A stretch of 36,583 bases of DNA, from positions 1,782,772 to 1,819,354 of the forward strand of contig FN649741.1 of the NCBI GenBank assembly GCA_000310025.1, given 5' to 3'. Below are positions 1-9,610 of this stretch, in pieces. A program made the position numbers and the translations under genes. The DNA comes from Ectocarpus siliculosus (taxonomy: Eukaryota > Sar > Phaeophyceae > Ectocarpales > Ectocarpaceae). Under the pieces are notes generated by a model. The model saw only the letters and a list, made by a program, of their open reading frames with translations. It made no database searches and was not told the origin of the DNA. Numbering within the stretch: the first letter of the stretch is position 1; each line of letters begins with the position of its first letter.

Positions 1-399
1 AGTGTGTGTTTTTCCCCAACCCCTTTTGGAGGAAAAAGGGAAGCCCCTTTTGGGGGGGTTGGGGGGGTGGGGCCCAATTTTTTTTTTTGGGGGGGGCGGT
101 TTTTTTTTGTTTCCCCCCGGGGAAGGGGGGGGGCCCTTTTCCGAAACAAAAAAGGTGGTGGGGTTCCCCTTTCCCGGGGGGGGGAAACCCCCCGGTTGGG
201 GTTGGGGGGTTTTTTCCCCTTATTTTTTTGGGTCCCGGGGGTTTGAATTTCCCCCCCCCCAAAAACCCAAGGGGGGGGGTTTTTTTTTGGGGCCAAAAAC
301 AAAGGGGGGGGGAACCCTTCCCCCCCCCTTTTTTGGCATTTTGGATTTGGAAAAAATTGGTTTTTTTTCCCCCTTTCGGGGTTTGGCTGGGCCCGGGTT

Positions 400-436
<37 letters not shown>
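1..436. other. Low-quality sequence, homopolymer-stretched read end
   Basis: The sequence is almost entirely runs of one base (G, C, T and A blocks of 4-25 nt), ending in a C run of more than 30 nt at about 403-436. Normal complexity begins abruptly after it. This is what degraded base calls at the end of a Sanger read look like, and the three overlapping ORFs across it are compositional artefacts. Nothing here should be interpreted biologically. Confidence 0.85.
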
Positions 437-437
<1 letters not shown>

Positions 438-457
438 CCGGACGGCGTTACTCTCAG

Positions 458-3400
458 ATGGAGATCCTGGATTTGTACGAGGCCGTGAAGCTAGGGGGCT
501 ATTCTAAAGAGGCGAGACATTGGTAGTGCTCGCAGCTACCCGATCCCTTTCTTCTTCGGCACCGTCGTCGAGAACTAAAGAGGCTTTTCAGCTCTTGTTG
601 CTGCGGTTTCTGTGCTTCCTGCTGCGGGTTCTCCTTGATCGGCATCCTGAGCTATGTACTGGCCATGTTGCCGTCAGTGTTGCTGTGGGGGTTGTGGTGG
701 TGATACTGTTTTTTTTCGCAGTGGACCGCGAAAACGGGCGAAGTTGTCAACGCCAACAGCGGCTATGTTGCACGAATCCCTCTCGGTTATGTTTCCATCT
801 CGTTTATATCTGCTTGTTCGTATTAGTTTGGTTTGTTTTCGTTTGTAAGGTTTGTCGTCGAGTGACTATCCACGCAACCATCGCACCTCAACAGCGCTTT
901 CCACGCGCCGATCCGACATTCGCACACAGGCCGTGATGGTGAACGTCTGCGTTGCCTTAGAAGGCAGCAAGGTCAAAGATGGCGACGGCGACGACGACGA
1001 CAACACCAGCGCCACTTCTGGCTCCAACGACGTGGCCTCGTCGGCCATCACGTACATCATGTCGCAACACCTGGTGCAGACGTATGTGCCCCCCTCGCCG
1101 CAGTACCTGACGGCCGTGTACCGAACCCTGACGTCGAGCTTCCCCGAGTTTTTGGACAGGCCGCTCGAAATTTGCGACTACACGGGTGAGAGGGCTGACT
1201 AGTCGAATGGTTTGATTTTGGCTTCTAAAGAATAGATGGACTGCGGTAGATCGCGTTGCGATGGAGGAACGACCGAGTTGTACGAGTACCACTCAACGTT
1301 CAAATAAACAAGGCAGTCAGTCAGGGGTGCCCGCGGTATTGGGTACCGAGCGAGTGTCACCGAGGTATGGCGGGCGCAGGAGGGGTGAAGGGGGATGGAT
1401 ACCTGCCTTTGTTAGCTGGTACCGTTTTGTAGACTAAAAACCGTCTAACAACCGTCTCTGTTGCTTACTGTGGTGGTGGGTTCCAAATGATTCAAAGCTC
1501 TCTCCTTCTGCTATGCCGTGATATCTTTGCGAAGGTTTTTTTCTTTTGCGGCGTTCCCCTTCACCGGCTGTAGTGACGCACCCTGCTCCGGCCGTTTCGT
1601 GCGACCCCCGCCCCTCCCACCCTCCCCTCTTGCTCCGATCTTCTCCCACCCTTTTCTGGTGACTCAGGCGGCAAGAGGTCCGATTGGACATACCCCGGAG
1701 TTCGGGGGCTGCCGCTAGAGGCTTTCTTGTTAGAGGTGTGATTATTGTCTTCCCCTCCGCAACCCCGTGCCCAGTTAGTTTCGGAGCGAGTCCACGAACG
1801 AGCGCCGTTTAGAACAACGCACGACAAGAATGGTCCGCCCGTGACGCTCCTTTTGTCACGGGAATGCCACGGTCGTGATGATGGCGTATGGAAATTAGTT
1901 CAACATGTCGGAAGTCCGGTGTCCAGCCTCAGTTTTTCTTTAACGGATGACCGAGCCCCGAGAGGCCAGCTACCACCCTCTCCCCCCCCCCCCCTCCCCG
2001 CTCCCCGCCTCCCCAAGGGTACAGTACACACCGTAGGAAAGTGCCGTAGTGATGCGAGGGGTTATCGCAGTCCGCGCAGACGGTGTCTAAGCGATAAAAA
2101 GCGTCTCAATGCGATATACTCCTCTTTAAGAGACCCGTGGTCAATTTCTCGAAGGCCTTATCAAAGACGAGCAACATCTGAGACCCCCTCGCCCCGCGCC
2201 TGTCATGACACCGTCTCCGCTACTGGTGACCTGGTTTTTCTCCCGAGACAAGGTGGGGCTTCGAGAGGATCCGCCCTGGACGTTTCCGACGGTGTTGAAG
2301 CCGCTCACTGATCGCTTGGCGTCGGCGGGGGTAACGACAACGGACGAGCTGTGCGAGGCGGCCACGAGCGGGGTCCTCTTGTCGAAGTGAGGAGGTTTTC
2401 ATGAATCGGGGGGGGGGGGGGGGTACTTATGTCAATGCATGCCGTGATCAGTGGACGTGGCAAAAGCGGCGGACGCGAAATCTCCCGACAACATTGAAAA
2501 TCCACGTTCAAACATCTGTACTCATTTTGCACGTTGTCGGCGTTCTGCACGTTGTCGGCCGCCTTCCTCAACAAGAAAACACGGCCAACTTGTACTCTCC
2601 TTCCCGTAAAGGGGGCAGGGAAAAAATCATCCTCAAATGCACGCTCCGAAAGTACGTCAAGATTGGGTTGTTGCAACCTTGCCACCGCGGTCAATGACAT
2701 GTTTTCCGAGACTGCTGAATCCCGTGGGAGGGACAACGCTCCTGAGAGTGGGGGAGACACCAGACAAAACCGTAGGTACTACGCTGACACCGTCGAGGAA
2801 CCTCGCTGGTTGCAGCGGACACGAGTCCTCAGAGGGGATCACACCAGAAAGTGTACTCGGCACACCGGGGGTCACAAACACCGTTCATGCATACCTCACC
2901 CAATCAAGAGCCGAAGCCAGAGGGGAGCTGTTGTGGCGGGACCAGAGGTCACAGGCGCAGCAGTTGGTAGCGTGTGGTCGGACGAGGAATATTGGCAGTA
3001 CAAGACCGGAGCAGTAACCCTGCAGCGAGCCAAGGATAGGTGGTGACGCACGCGACTAGTTTGGTTATCAAAACCAGCCCCAAGAACAAAAGCTTCAGCA
3101 ACGGTAGCAGGTAGCCCCTTATCCCCCCGTTCAGCAGCAGCCAACCCCCAGCCCCATACGCTTCTCCCGCGCCCTCAGCGGGAGCACCTCCATCGACAGG
3201 GGGGGATTTGCATGCGTGCGTAGTTCGGCTATATTCAGGCGAGTGTGAGAAAGGTGTGACGGGGGTGTGAGGGGTTGGCTCTGGTCAACATGATGCCTGT
3301 TCTGGCAAAAGTAGCAGAAGATAAACGGCTCGTTGACGCAGGTGCCACAAATCACACGGCCGGAAACGCGTCGGGAATGTATGACGCGATCGAGTCCCCC

Positions 3401-6400
3401 GCTGGTGGCGAGAGGGTCCAAATTGGCGATGGTTACACTATTCGGGTGGTGGCTATGGCTACTATTTAGACTAGCAATAGCCCAACACCCGAATGGTGTA
3501 ACTATGGCCAATTTGGACCCTCTCGCTACCAGGCGTCGGCTCTAACGCGTCATGCTTTACCGACGCGTTTCCGGCCGTGTGGTTTGTGGCACCTGAGTCA
3601 GCTAGCCATTTATCTGGTGCTACTTCGTCTGCCATGACAGGCAGCACGTTCACCAGAGCGAATCCCTCACGCCCCGTCACACCTTTCTCACCATCGCCTC
3701 AATCAAGATGGCCGCACTACCCACGCATCCAACCCCCCCCCTGTCGATAGAGCTGCTCCAGTCTGAGGGCGCGGGAGGAGCGTTTGGGGCTGGGGTTTAC
3801 TGCTGCTGAACGGGAGGAGAGAAGGCGCTGCTGTGGTTGTAGTTCTTGTTCTTGGAGCGGGTGTTGATAACCAACCAGTCGCGTGCGTCTCCACCTATCC
3901 TTGGCTCGTCTGCTCCGGGCTCGTGCTGCCAGTGTTCCTCGCCGCCCGCAGGAGTGAGCCGCTGCCTACCTCCAACAGCAGGGCGCCGGCGTGGCGCGCT
4001 GCATGCAGACGTGCCAGATGGCCTGCCGCGATGGACAACACGGATGGTTGTGGCCCAACTCGTTTAATGTCTCACTCCTCTTTCGGGGATCAGCGGCATG
4101 GATGGGTGGCACGTTACCCGGGGGGGAGGTAGAGGTTAGGGTGGTAGGCACGATAATCACGGGGGTAAGCAGGTAGATTGCCGCCAGGCGGTCCGGGGTG
4201 AGGGGCGCCTCCACCTCACCCCCCGGAAGCACCGCCACGGCCCGCCATGTCGTCCTCCAATCCGCTGCTGCTGATGTTGGTGTCCACGTCCTGATCCTGA
4301 AGGGCGCCGCCCCCCTTGCTGTGGCCCGTGCCTTCCGCCGTGGCTCGCACCATCGCCGCCCGAGGGTACCCTCCCCACCTCGCTGCAGAGTCAACTCGGG
4401 CTTGGCCTACATAGTGGCCCCTTGAACCTCACATTCTGGACGGTTGCAATGAACATAGTGTTGTTTAGCATCTGTGTCAGTCTGAACCAATGATACACCT
4501 CCAGTTTGTGGCGTATTTGCTGCGGCCGTAGCGAAAATATTCTTGCGCGACTCCCCCTTCCTTCTGTTTGGGGCTGTTTGGAATTGTACCACTGACGGTG
4601 AACGTCCAACTTGTCGGTGGCAGCGTGGACCTTGAAATGCTTGTTGAATGCTGACCTTCCCCGCGTTGAGAAAGGAGCAATGGAGTAAAACTGGCAGACA
4701 AGGCCCTGCTTGCATGGCAGAGACTGAAAGCAAAGATTCAGTTCTGGACAGATATTCCCTTAATGATGGCTCATGGGTGCGCAAGAGAGTATTAGACACA
4801 ATATAACTTGGGCACCCACTAACCATCCTTGAGGGGGATGACTGGCCGTATTCTCAGTTGGGCACCCACTAGCCATCGTTTAGGGGATCACTGGCCAAAA
4901 CTGAATCTTTGCTGTTAGCTTCTGTCATGCCTTCAGGGTCTTGTCCACCTTTCGTACCGTACTCCATGCTCCTCTTTCAATGCGGGAAGGTCATCATTTA
5001 TCTGGCCTACATACTATGATGCACACTCGCGCGACTCAATCGCTTCTACGCAGTTCTGTTGGCCCATCAGGACTTGAGTTAGCTACATCTGAATACCATA
5101 ACAGCTAACAGAAAACATCGTCATCCTTCATGAGGTTGACGTCAAACGGCGTCACGTTTACACTATGGGGTGCCCTTAGGGGGTAACTCTTCCTGGGTTT
5201 TCAACCCCGGTTGAATGCTGACCCGACGCATTGCCCGCGCGAGGGTCTCAGCGACCCGAAGTTCCCTTAGCGTTTGGGGCTGGTCTTGGTGTCTCGGGCT
5301 CGACTCCGTTTTAGCCCACTCTCTAGCTGGGTGTCGTCTCCTTCCGAAAGCTTTCTCATAGGAAGTAAACATAATTTCACAGAAAGACTACCCGTTCGAG
5401 AGATAACCCCGGTCGAAAGCTTGTTCTCGCTGTCTGAGGCGGGGCTCTCTTCTGCTGCTGCCCCGTAGAAAATTCTTGATGCCTGGATATGCGCCTCCAT
5501 TGCGAGACGTTGCTCTTCGCTGATTTCGGATAAATAAATCCATGACGACGTGGCCTCTTAGCCGAACGAACCCTGTGTAGCTAGCCTTACCTTCGGGTAT
5601 GATATCACGCTTGAAGTGTGTGGGGATGATCCGAATTGGGGTAGGTAGCTTGTCGTGGAGACGTTTGTTGCATAGGATATCGGCAACTCGGCGTGCACGC
5701 GCCAAGGAGAAATTTAGTGGCGTGCTAACCTCGTCCAGTCTTTGCCCCGATAACGGGGGCGACACCGTACACACCCCGGCGATTATCTATACCGTATACG
5801 GAGTACCAAACAATTACCCCGTATTCCTCTTCATCACATCACATGGAACTTACCGTACCATCCATTTGGCATTTCTTCAAGTACTCTGTCAGAAACGCTT
5901 CTATGGGTCGATTCTTCCACGCTTTGGATTAATGTGTTCCCGTGAACCCTACTTTCTTCCAAATAGCTTTGATCCACATCCCTCACTAGCGTTTTGGCCA
6001 ATCGCCGGGGGGCGGGCTGTTTTTGGTTTGTCGTGGAGGGGGTTCAAGTAGGAGATGCCGCTAGGTGTTGGAGGGCGATCCAGCCGGCGTATGCTAGTAC
6101 GAGATACACTGGAGCCGGGACACGGGCTTCTGGGGTTTCGGGGGAGTCTACAGTCTACAGCTGCTTAGTGCAAAGCGCGTGGCGACGAATATGACAGCGG
6201 CGATTTCACGCGGCGAGATAGCTGACCGAAGGCGGGCGGGGCATCCTCATCTTAGTCGTTCTGGGTGGCAGGTGCCAACACAGTCAGCAGCTGGAATGGT
6301 GCCGATGAGACTTGGCGCAGTGGCTAAGTGTGGGTACCACCGCCAAACGTTGCGGTCCAGTGCTTTTGAAACTATTTCCGGGCTAATGAACGTTTTCATC

Positions 6401-6840
6401 GGCGATAGACGTCGTCGGTGTTATGGGTTCAGGGGCAAAGGGCACGTCGGCTGTTTGGTTGCTGATTCACTTCGCTTTTTGCAACGCGTTCACGCGTTGG
6501 TCAATGTTTCTTTTCCCGCAGGTTAGCAGCGGCGGCAGCACCAGCATCAGCAGTAACAACCGAAAGAGCAGAGACACCTGCTAATACGGCTGACATTGCC
6601 GCCGATAGCAGCGCGGAAAATTTGCACGGTGGCGGGGGAGCGGAATCAGCCGGCGGTGGCGGCGGCGGTGGCGGCGGCCACGGAGCCTTGCCGACAGAAA
6701 GTGAAGCGGGAGGAAGGTCCGAAGAGTATTCCGAATGGGCGGAAGCGCTGAGGAACCTCCAGTCCCGCGCGACCGTGCCAGACTTCACCGAGCAGACGCT
6801 AGACATCATCGCACGCATCGTTTCTGGCCAGCACAAATGA
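458..6840 (+). CDS. Unidentified protein, 3' exons of a gene that begins left of the window
   Basis: I do not recognise this gene. Four exons can be proposed: 458-522 (after ctctcag, before gtagtg), about 962-1185 (before gtgaga), 2266-2386 (after ttcgag, before gtgagg), and 6522-6840 (after the pyrimidine-rich ttttcccgcag, ending at TGA). The last three share compatible phases: G|AG at the first joint and AA|G at the second. Exon 2 opens with an acidic Asp-rich stretch. The last exon is Ala-rich, then poly-Gly/His, then an amphipathic tail ending in SGQHK. The first exon (LDLYEAVKLGGYSK) faintly recalls the start of an ARID helix, but the rest of that domain is not visible and the link from exon 1 to exon 2 is unsure. 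Intron 3 is about 4.1 kb and could hide more exons. Convergent with the uricase gene. Confidence 0.5.
2407..2422. repeat. Poly-G run
   Basis: About 16 consecutive G within the large intron of the left gene. Similar G or C runs of nine or more occur near 1981, 6921, 17818, 18911, 25139, 30331 and 35937. They may be real simple repeats or partly miscalled. Confidence 0.6.
3275..3469 (+). mobile_element. Ty1/copia Gag-Pol protease fragment, left arm
   Basis: The open frame contains LVDAGATNHTAG, then GGERVQIGDGYTIRV, the pattern of a copia-type aspartic protease (D-S/A-G-A-T-x-H followed by a v-x-I-G-d-G strand). It ends at a stop in the repeat centre. Only the protease core remains; no integrase or reverse transcriptase follows, so it is a dead fragment. 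The first active-site triad reads D-A-G rather than the family's usual D-S-G. Confidence 0.7.
3471..3680 (-). mobile_element. Ty1/copia Gag-Pol protease fragment, right arm
   Basis: The minus-strand frame contains LADSGATNHTAG and then GSERVQIGHSYTIRV, the inverted partner of the fragment at 3275-3469. This copy keeps the canonical D-S-G active-site triad. No downstream integrase or reverse transcriptase is visible and the upstream frame is broken, so it is a relic. Confidence 0.7.
3980..4620. other. Intronic stretch without recognisable gene
   Basis: GC-rich sequence with overlapping short ORFs on both strands. None shows a domain I recognise or a convincing splice context. It lies between two inverted repeats within the large intron of the left gene and may be further decayed retroelement. 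Confidence 0.4.
4630..5010. repeat. Inverted repeat with about 150-bp arms and an extra partial copy in the loop
   Basis: The left arm (about 4640-4785) and right arm (about 4857-5005) match as reverse complements through several blocks: gaccttccccgcgttgag against the complement of a matching block near 4985, caatggagta near 4678, gacaaggccctg near 4697, and agcaaagattcagtt near 4730. The loop (4808-4850) holds another copy of the gggcacccacta...actggcc segment in the right-arm orientation. No coding capacity is evident. It resembles a decayed foldback or MITE-like element. Confidence 0.6.
5267..5774 (-). pseudogene. Decayed coding relic of unknown family
   Basis: A minus-strand frame runs 128 codons without a stop (5774->5388) and contains LARARRVADILCNKRLHDK and THFKRDIIPEGKASYTGF. 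A second frame (5500->5267) continues with AMEAHIQASRIFYG, so the two may be one protein broken by a frameshift. The composition is protein-like (balanced charge, alternating hydrophobic residues), but I cannot name a family. Its place among retroelement debris inside an intron makes a mobile-element origin likely. Confidence 0.3.
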
Positions 6841-9118
6841 AGCGCCGCGCTGTGGAGGCCCGCGCGCGGGGTGTTGTTGAGTCAGCCGATGAAGATAAGC
6901 CCATGAGAATCGCCGGTTACCCCCCCCCCCCAGTTGGGTCGGTGAAACACACGGGTTGATGGAGGGCCCTATTGAGCGACCAGGGCGTTGGTGGTGGCGG
7001 TCAAGATGGGAGAAGGCGACACGGAGGTTTCAAGGGCGATCGTGCGATGCATGCGAGACTTGATTGGAAGGAGACGATTTCTACGAAGCGGCCTGTTGGC
7101 ACCCAGGACGACGAGTCACTGCTCCACTCTGTTTCCATCTAGATTTGATGATTGGCTTGGGTTCATTCGATTCGTGTGAGGTTCGGGTCAAGAAAGACGG
7201 TACGGATTCAAGAAAATGTTTTTCAGTTGTTTGACGACCTTCTACGCATTTAGTCGAAATCGATAGTAGAAGCAGACATAGGAGTGAACTACACAGTAGT
7301 GTAAGCAGCAGTTGCGCGAATAATTTTGTTTCCGTCGGCGCCGAGGATATTTGTTGGGAGGATTTACCGTAGTTTGGAGCGCTTGGTGTGAGATGAATTA
7401 AAATTAGTAATTTGTCGTTGATCTAAACCATTCACTTATCTCCTGGGTGCCTCTATTTCAAAAGAAAAATATCTTCCCGCGACAAAGAAGCCCCAAAACA
7501 GCGCTCAGCGGAGGGCGCAGCACCCCATGCTAGTCGTATCAGGGCTTCTTAAGAAGGCATGCCCCAAAGGTGGTGCTGCTTTCAAGCGAGAGACTAGACG
7601 AACACGGGGAGGGTTGAGACGAAAGTGAGGGGTTCTCACCAGCAGAGCGTGAATTTTCAAACATGATTTGGTTCCAATTCCCCGCTCCTTCGCAAGCCTT
7701 TTTGTTTCCTTGAACGAAAAGCGATCCATTGTTATGCGCTCTCGACCGCCAGCGTGTTTCGGCCAAAGCCTTAAACACCAAGGCCATGCCCCAGAGGACC
7801 ACATATGGTGTAATGTCCAGCACGCGCGATTCGGCCACGAGCTTGCGCGGCGGACCTGGTAGAAGAGGCCATTAGCATCCAATCGATAAACGCAATAGAC
7901 AGCAAACAGGCGGTAACCCGTTCGAACTACCTCCGCTTCACTAATAGGCACACGTGGTGAAAGGAGAAACCTTAAACCTCGTTAGAAGTGAAATGTGTGA
8001 AGCACCAGAATGTCAACAAGTGTTTGTGTCTCTTTCGGCCGGAAGGCGTGCTAAACTCAGGCATCTTATTTATCAACATCGTCGAACCCTCGAAGTACGC
8101 CTGTGCGTGCCTTTATTAAATGTATCTACACATTCACCCTTACTGGGGGCTGGAAGATCTGGAAAACGTGTGTGCACTACGATCGGGGTGCGGAATTCAA
8201 AACTGGCCGATGGCGATTAATGGAGATCGATCGTCCCGCACACAAACATACGTATCTCCCTGCCGAACGCTCCTCACTCCCCCTCCCCACATTTCGACCA
8301 CAAAATTCTCGTTATGCAAAACGACAGAGAAGGGTCAAACGCGAAAGTCAAAATCTTGTAAGCACGAAAAAAAAAATCGGCGTGACCTGTTTCTGAACGA
8401 AAAAATGTTGGCTTTCGCCTCGAGTGGGTATCGCTACACATGTCTCGCATCATCACGCGACTGCCAACGGAAAGGCACGAGACATTGGACAAGGAAAAAC
8501 ATCACCGTTCGAGTCGAGTGCTTGGAGTCCCCCGCGGAAGGGGGAGGGGTGGCGGTTCGACCGTGGTGTGTTTTTCGCCTGCCAAAAAAACTCCGCAGAC
8601 ATTTGTTCGATTTCAAAATATGCTGCGTTAAGAGAGTGCTGAAACGTGTCCTCATGGACATCATCAATAATATCTACCAAAGGGGCATACCACGTGGTGG
8701 GTATCGAATGACCCCTCAAAATGTGGTGCTTGGTTGTTCCATCCCACATACATAGTTCCGGCCAAATGGAGAGGAAAATCCGTAGCTTCCGACATCAACC
8801 AGAACTCACAACGCATTAGGGTGAGAATCCATCCCCAATCGCCCATGACACAACACCCCGCTGAGACGGCAATAGCCGATCCCAAGTAACGCCTCCAGAA
8901 ATGGGAACACCTTCCAAAAACGTACTAAATGCGGGCGAAAGTACGTGGAATTTTGTCGAATGGACTTCCCAGGGTCTTCACCACAAGGGACAATGCCACC
9001 CGAAAGCAAGGCAAGAGGCGCCATGAAATACATGCGTTGTTGACCGCAGCGGCGTAGTGCTACATGACTACGCCGCCAACCATCCATGCACAACAAAATA
9101 CAAGCGTCACAAGACCTC
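6841..9118. other. Intergenic spacer between two convergent genes
   Basis: No gene is recognised. A 211-codon plus-strand ORF (8120-8755) and minus-strand open frames (8453-8749, 8806-9144, 7505-7951) overlap here without recognisable domains or splice structure. The minus frames contain protein-like stretches such as WYAPLVDIIDDVHEDTFQHS and TPYVVLWGMALVFKALAET. They could be relics of an old element, so I record them without assigning a gene. Confidence 0.4.
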
Positions 9119-9440
9119 GTTTTTTTTTTTCTTCTTGTCTTCACTTCAAATCAGCGCTCACAGCGCTATTATAGTGCCGTTTACTCCAACCCGTGGTCAC
9201 ACAGAAGGGCCCTTCTCTACGCTCCCCTCCTGCGGTACGTTGCCTTCGATTTTTAATGTGAGAAGAGTTCAGCACTCTCTTCCCTCACACGAACTAGCGC
9301 TATCCACTATTAGGCCAGGAGCGGAAGCGAGAGAAAAACTCACTTTGCAAGAAAAGCTCGCTTACGCCGGGATTCGAACCCCTGACCTGACCTCTAGAAG
9401 GTTTCGAGGATACCAACTAGACCACCGGGGCGACCGGCAC
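9119..9440 (-). mobile_element. tRNA-derived SINE
   Basis: Read on the minus strand, a tRNA-like head comes first. An A box TGGTCTAGTTGG (about 9424) and a perfect B box GGTTCGAATCC (about 9377-9367) are separated by about 35 nt, as in RNA polymerase III internal promoters. A tRNA-unrelated body of about 230 bp follows, then an A-rich tail (gaagaaaaaaaaaac, 9134-9119). The acceptor stem and anticodon arm do not pair properly, so this is not a working tRNA gene. I see no clear target-site duplication. It sits just beyond the 3' end of the uricase gene. Confidence 0.7.
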
Positions 9441-9610
9441 GTATGTTCACCATGACAAAAAAAACGATCCCCGCACGCACGCATCCGTAAAAAAACGCCG
9501 CTCGTCTTACGTTGCAGCACGAACAATCAGTGCGCCACTTAAAACCACCCCTGTGTAGCGGGCTCCCTACACTCTTCCAACCGTATTTTTTCTTCGTGCC
9601 TTAGCGCACC

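Larger units (their letters stand above)
2970..3970. repeat. Long imperfect inverted repeat built from two Ty1/copia fragments
   Basis: The left arm (about 2970-3470) and right arm (about 3472-3970) are reverse complements of each other with moderate divergence. Matching landmarks include cgagccaaggatagg near 3030 against ccacctatccttggctcg near 3891, and a poly-G block near 3200 against a poly-C block near 3737. The centre is at about 3471. Both arms carry the same retroelement protease fragment in opposite orientation, described separately. The structure lies inside the large intron of the left gene. Confidence 0.75.

Noticed and set aside
2-526. Three overlapping ORFs of 80-174 codons rich in Gly, Pro and Phe
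   Set aside because: They lie in homopolymer-stretched base-call junk; the composition is an artefact.
1745-2311. 188-codon plus-strand ORF
   Set aside because: It overlaps exon 3 of the left gene in another frame and has Arg/Ser/Pro-biased random composition.
9362-9440. Functional tRNA gene
   Set aside because: A and B boxes are present but acceptor and anticodon stems do not pair, and an unrelated body and A tail follow; a SINE explains it better.
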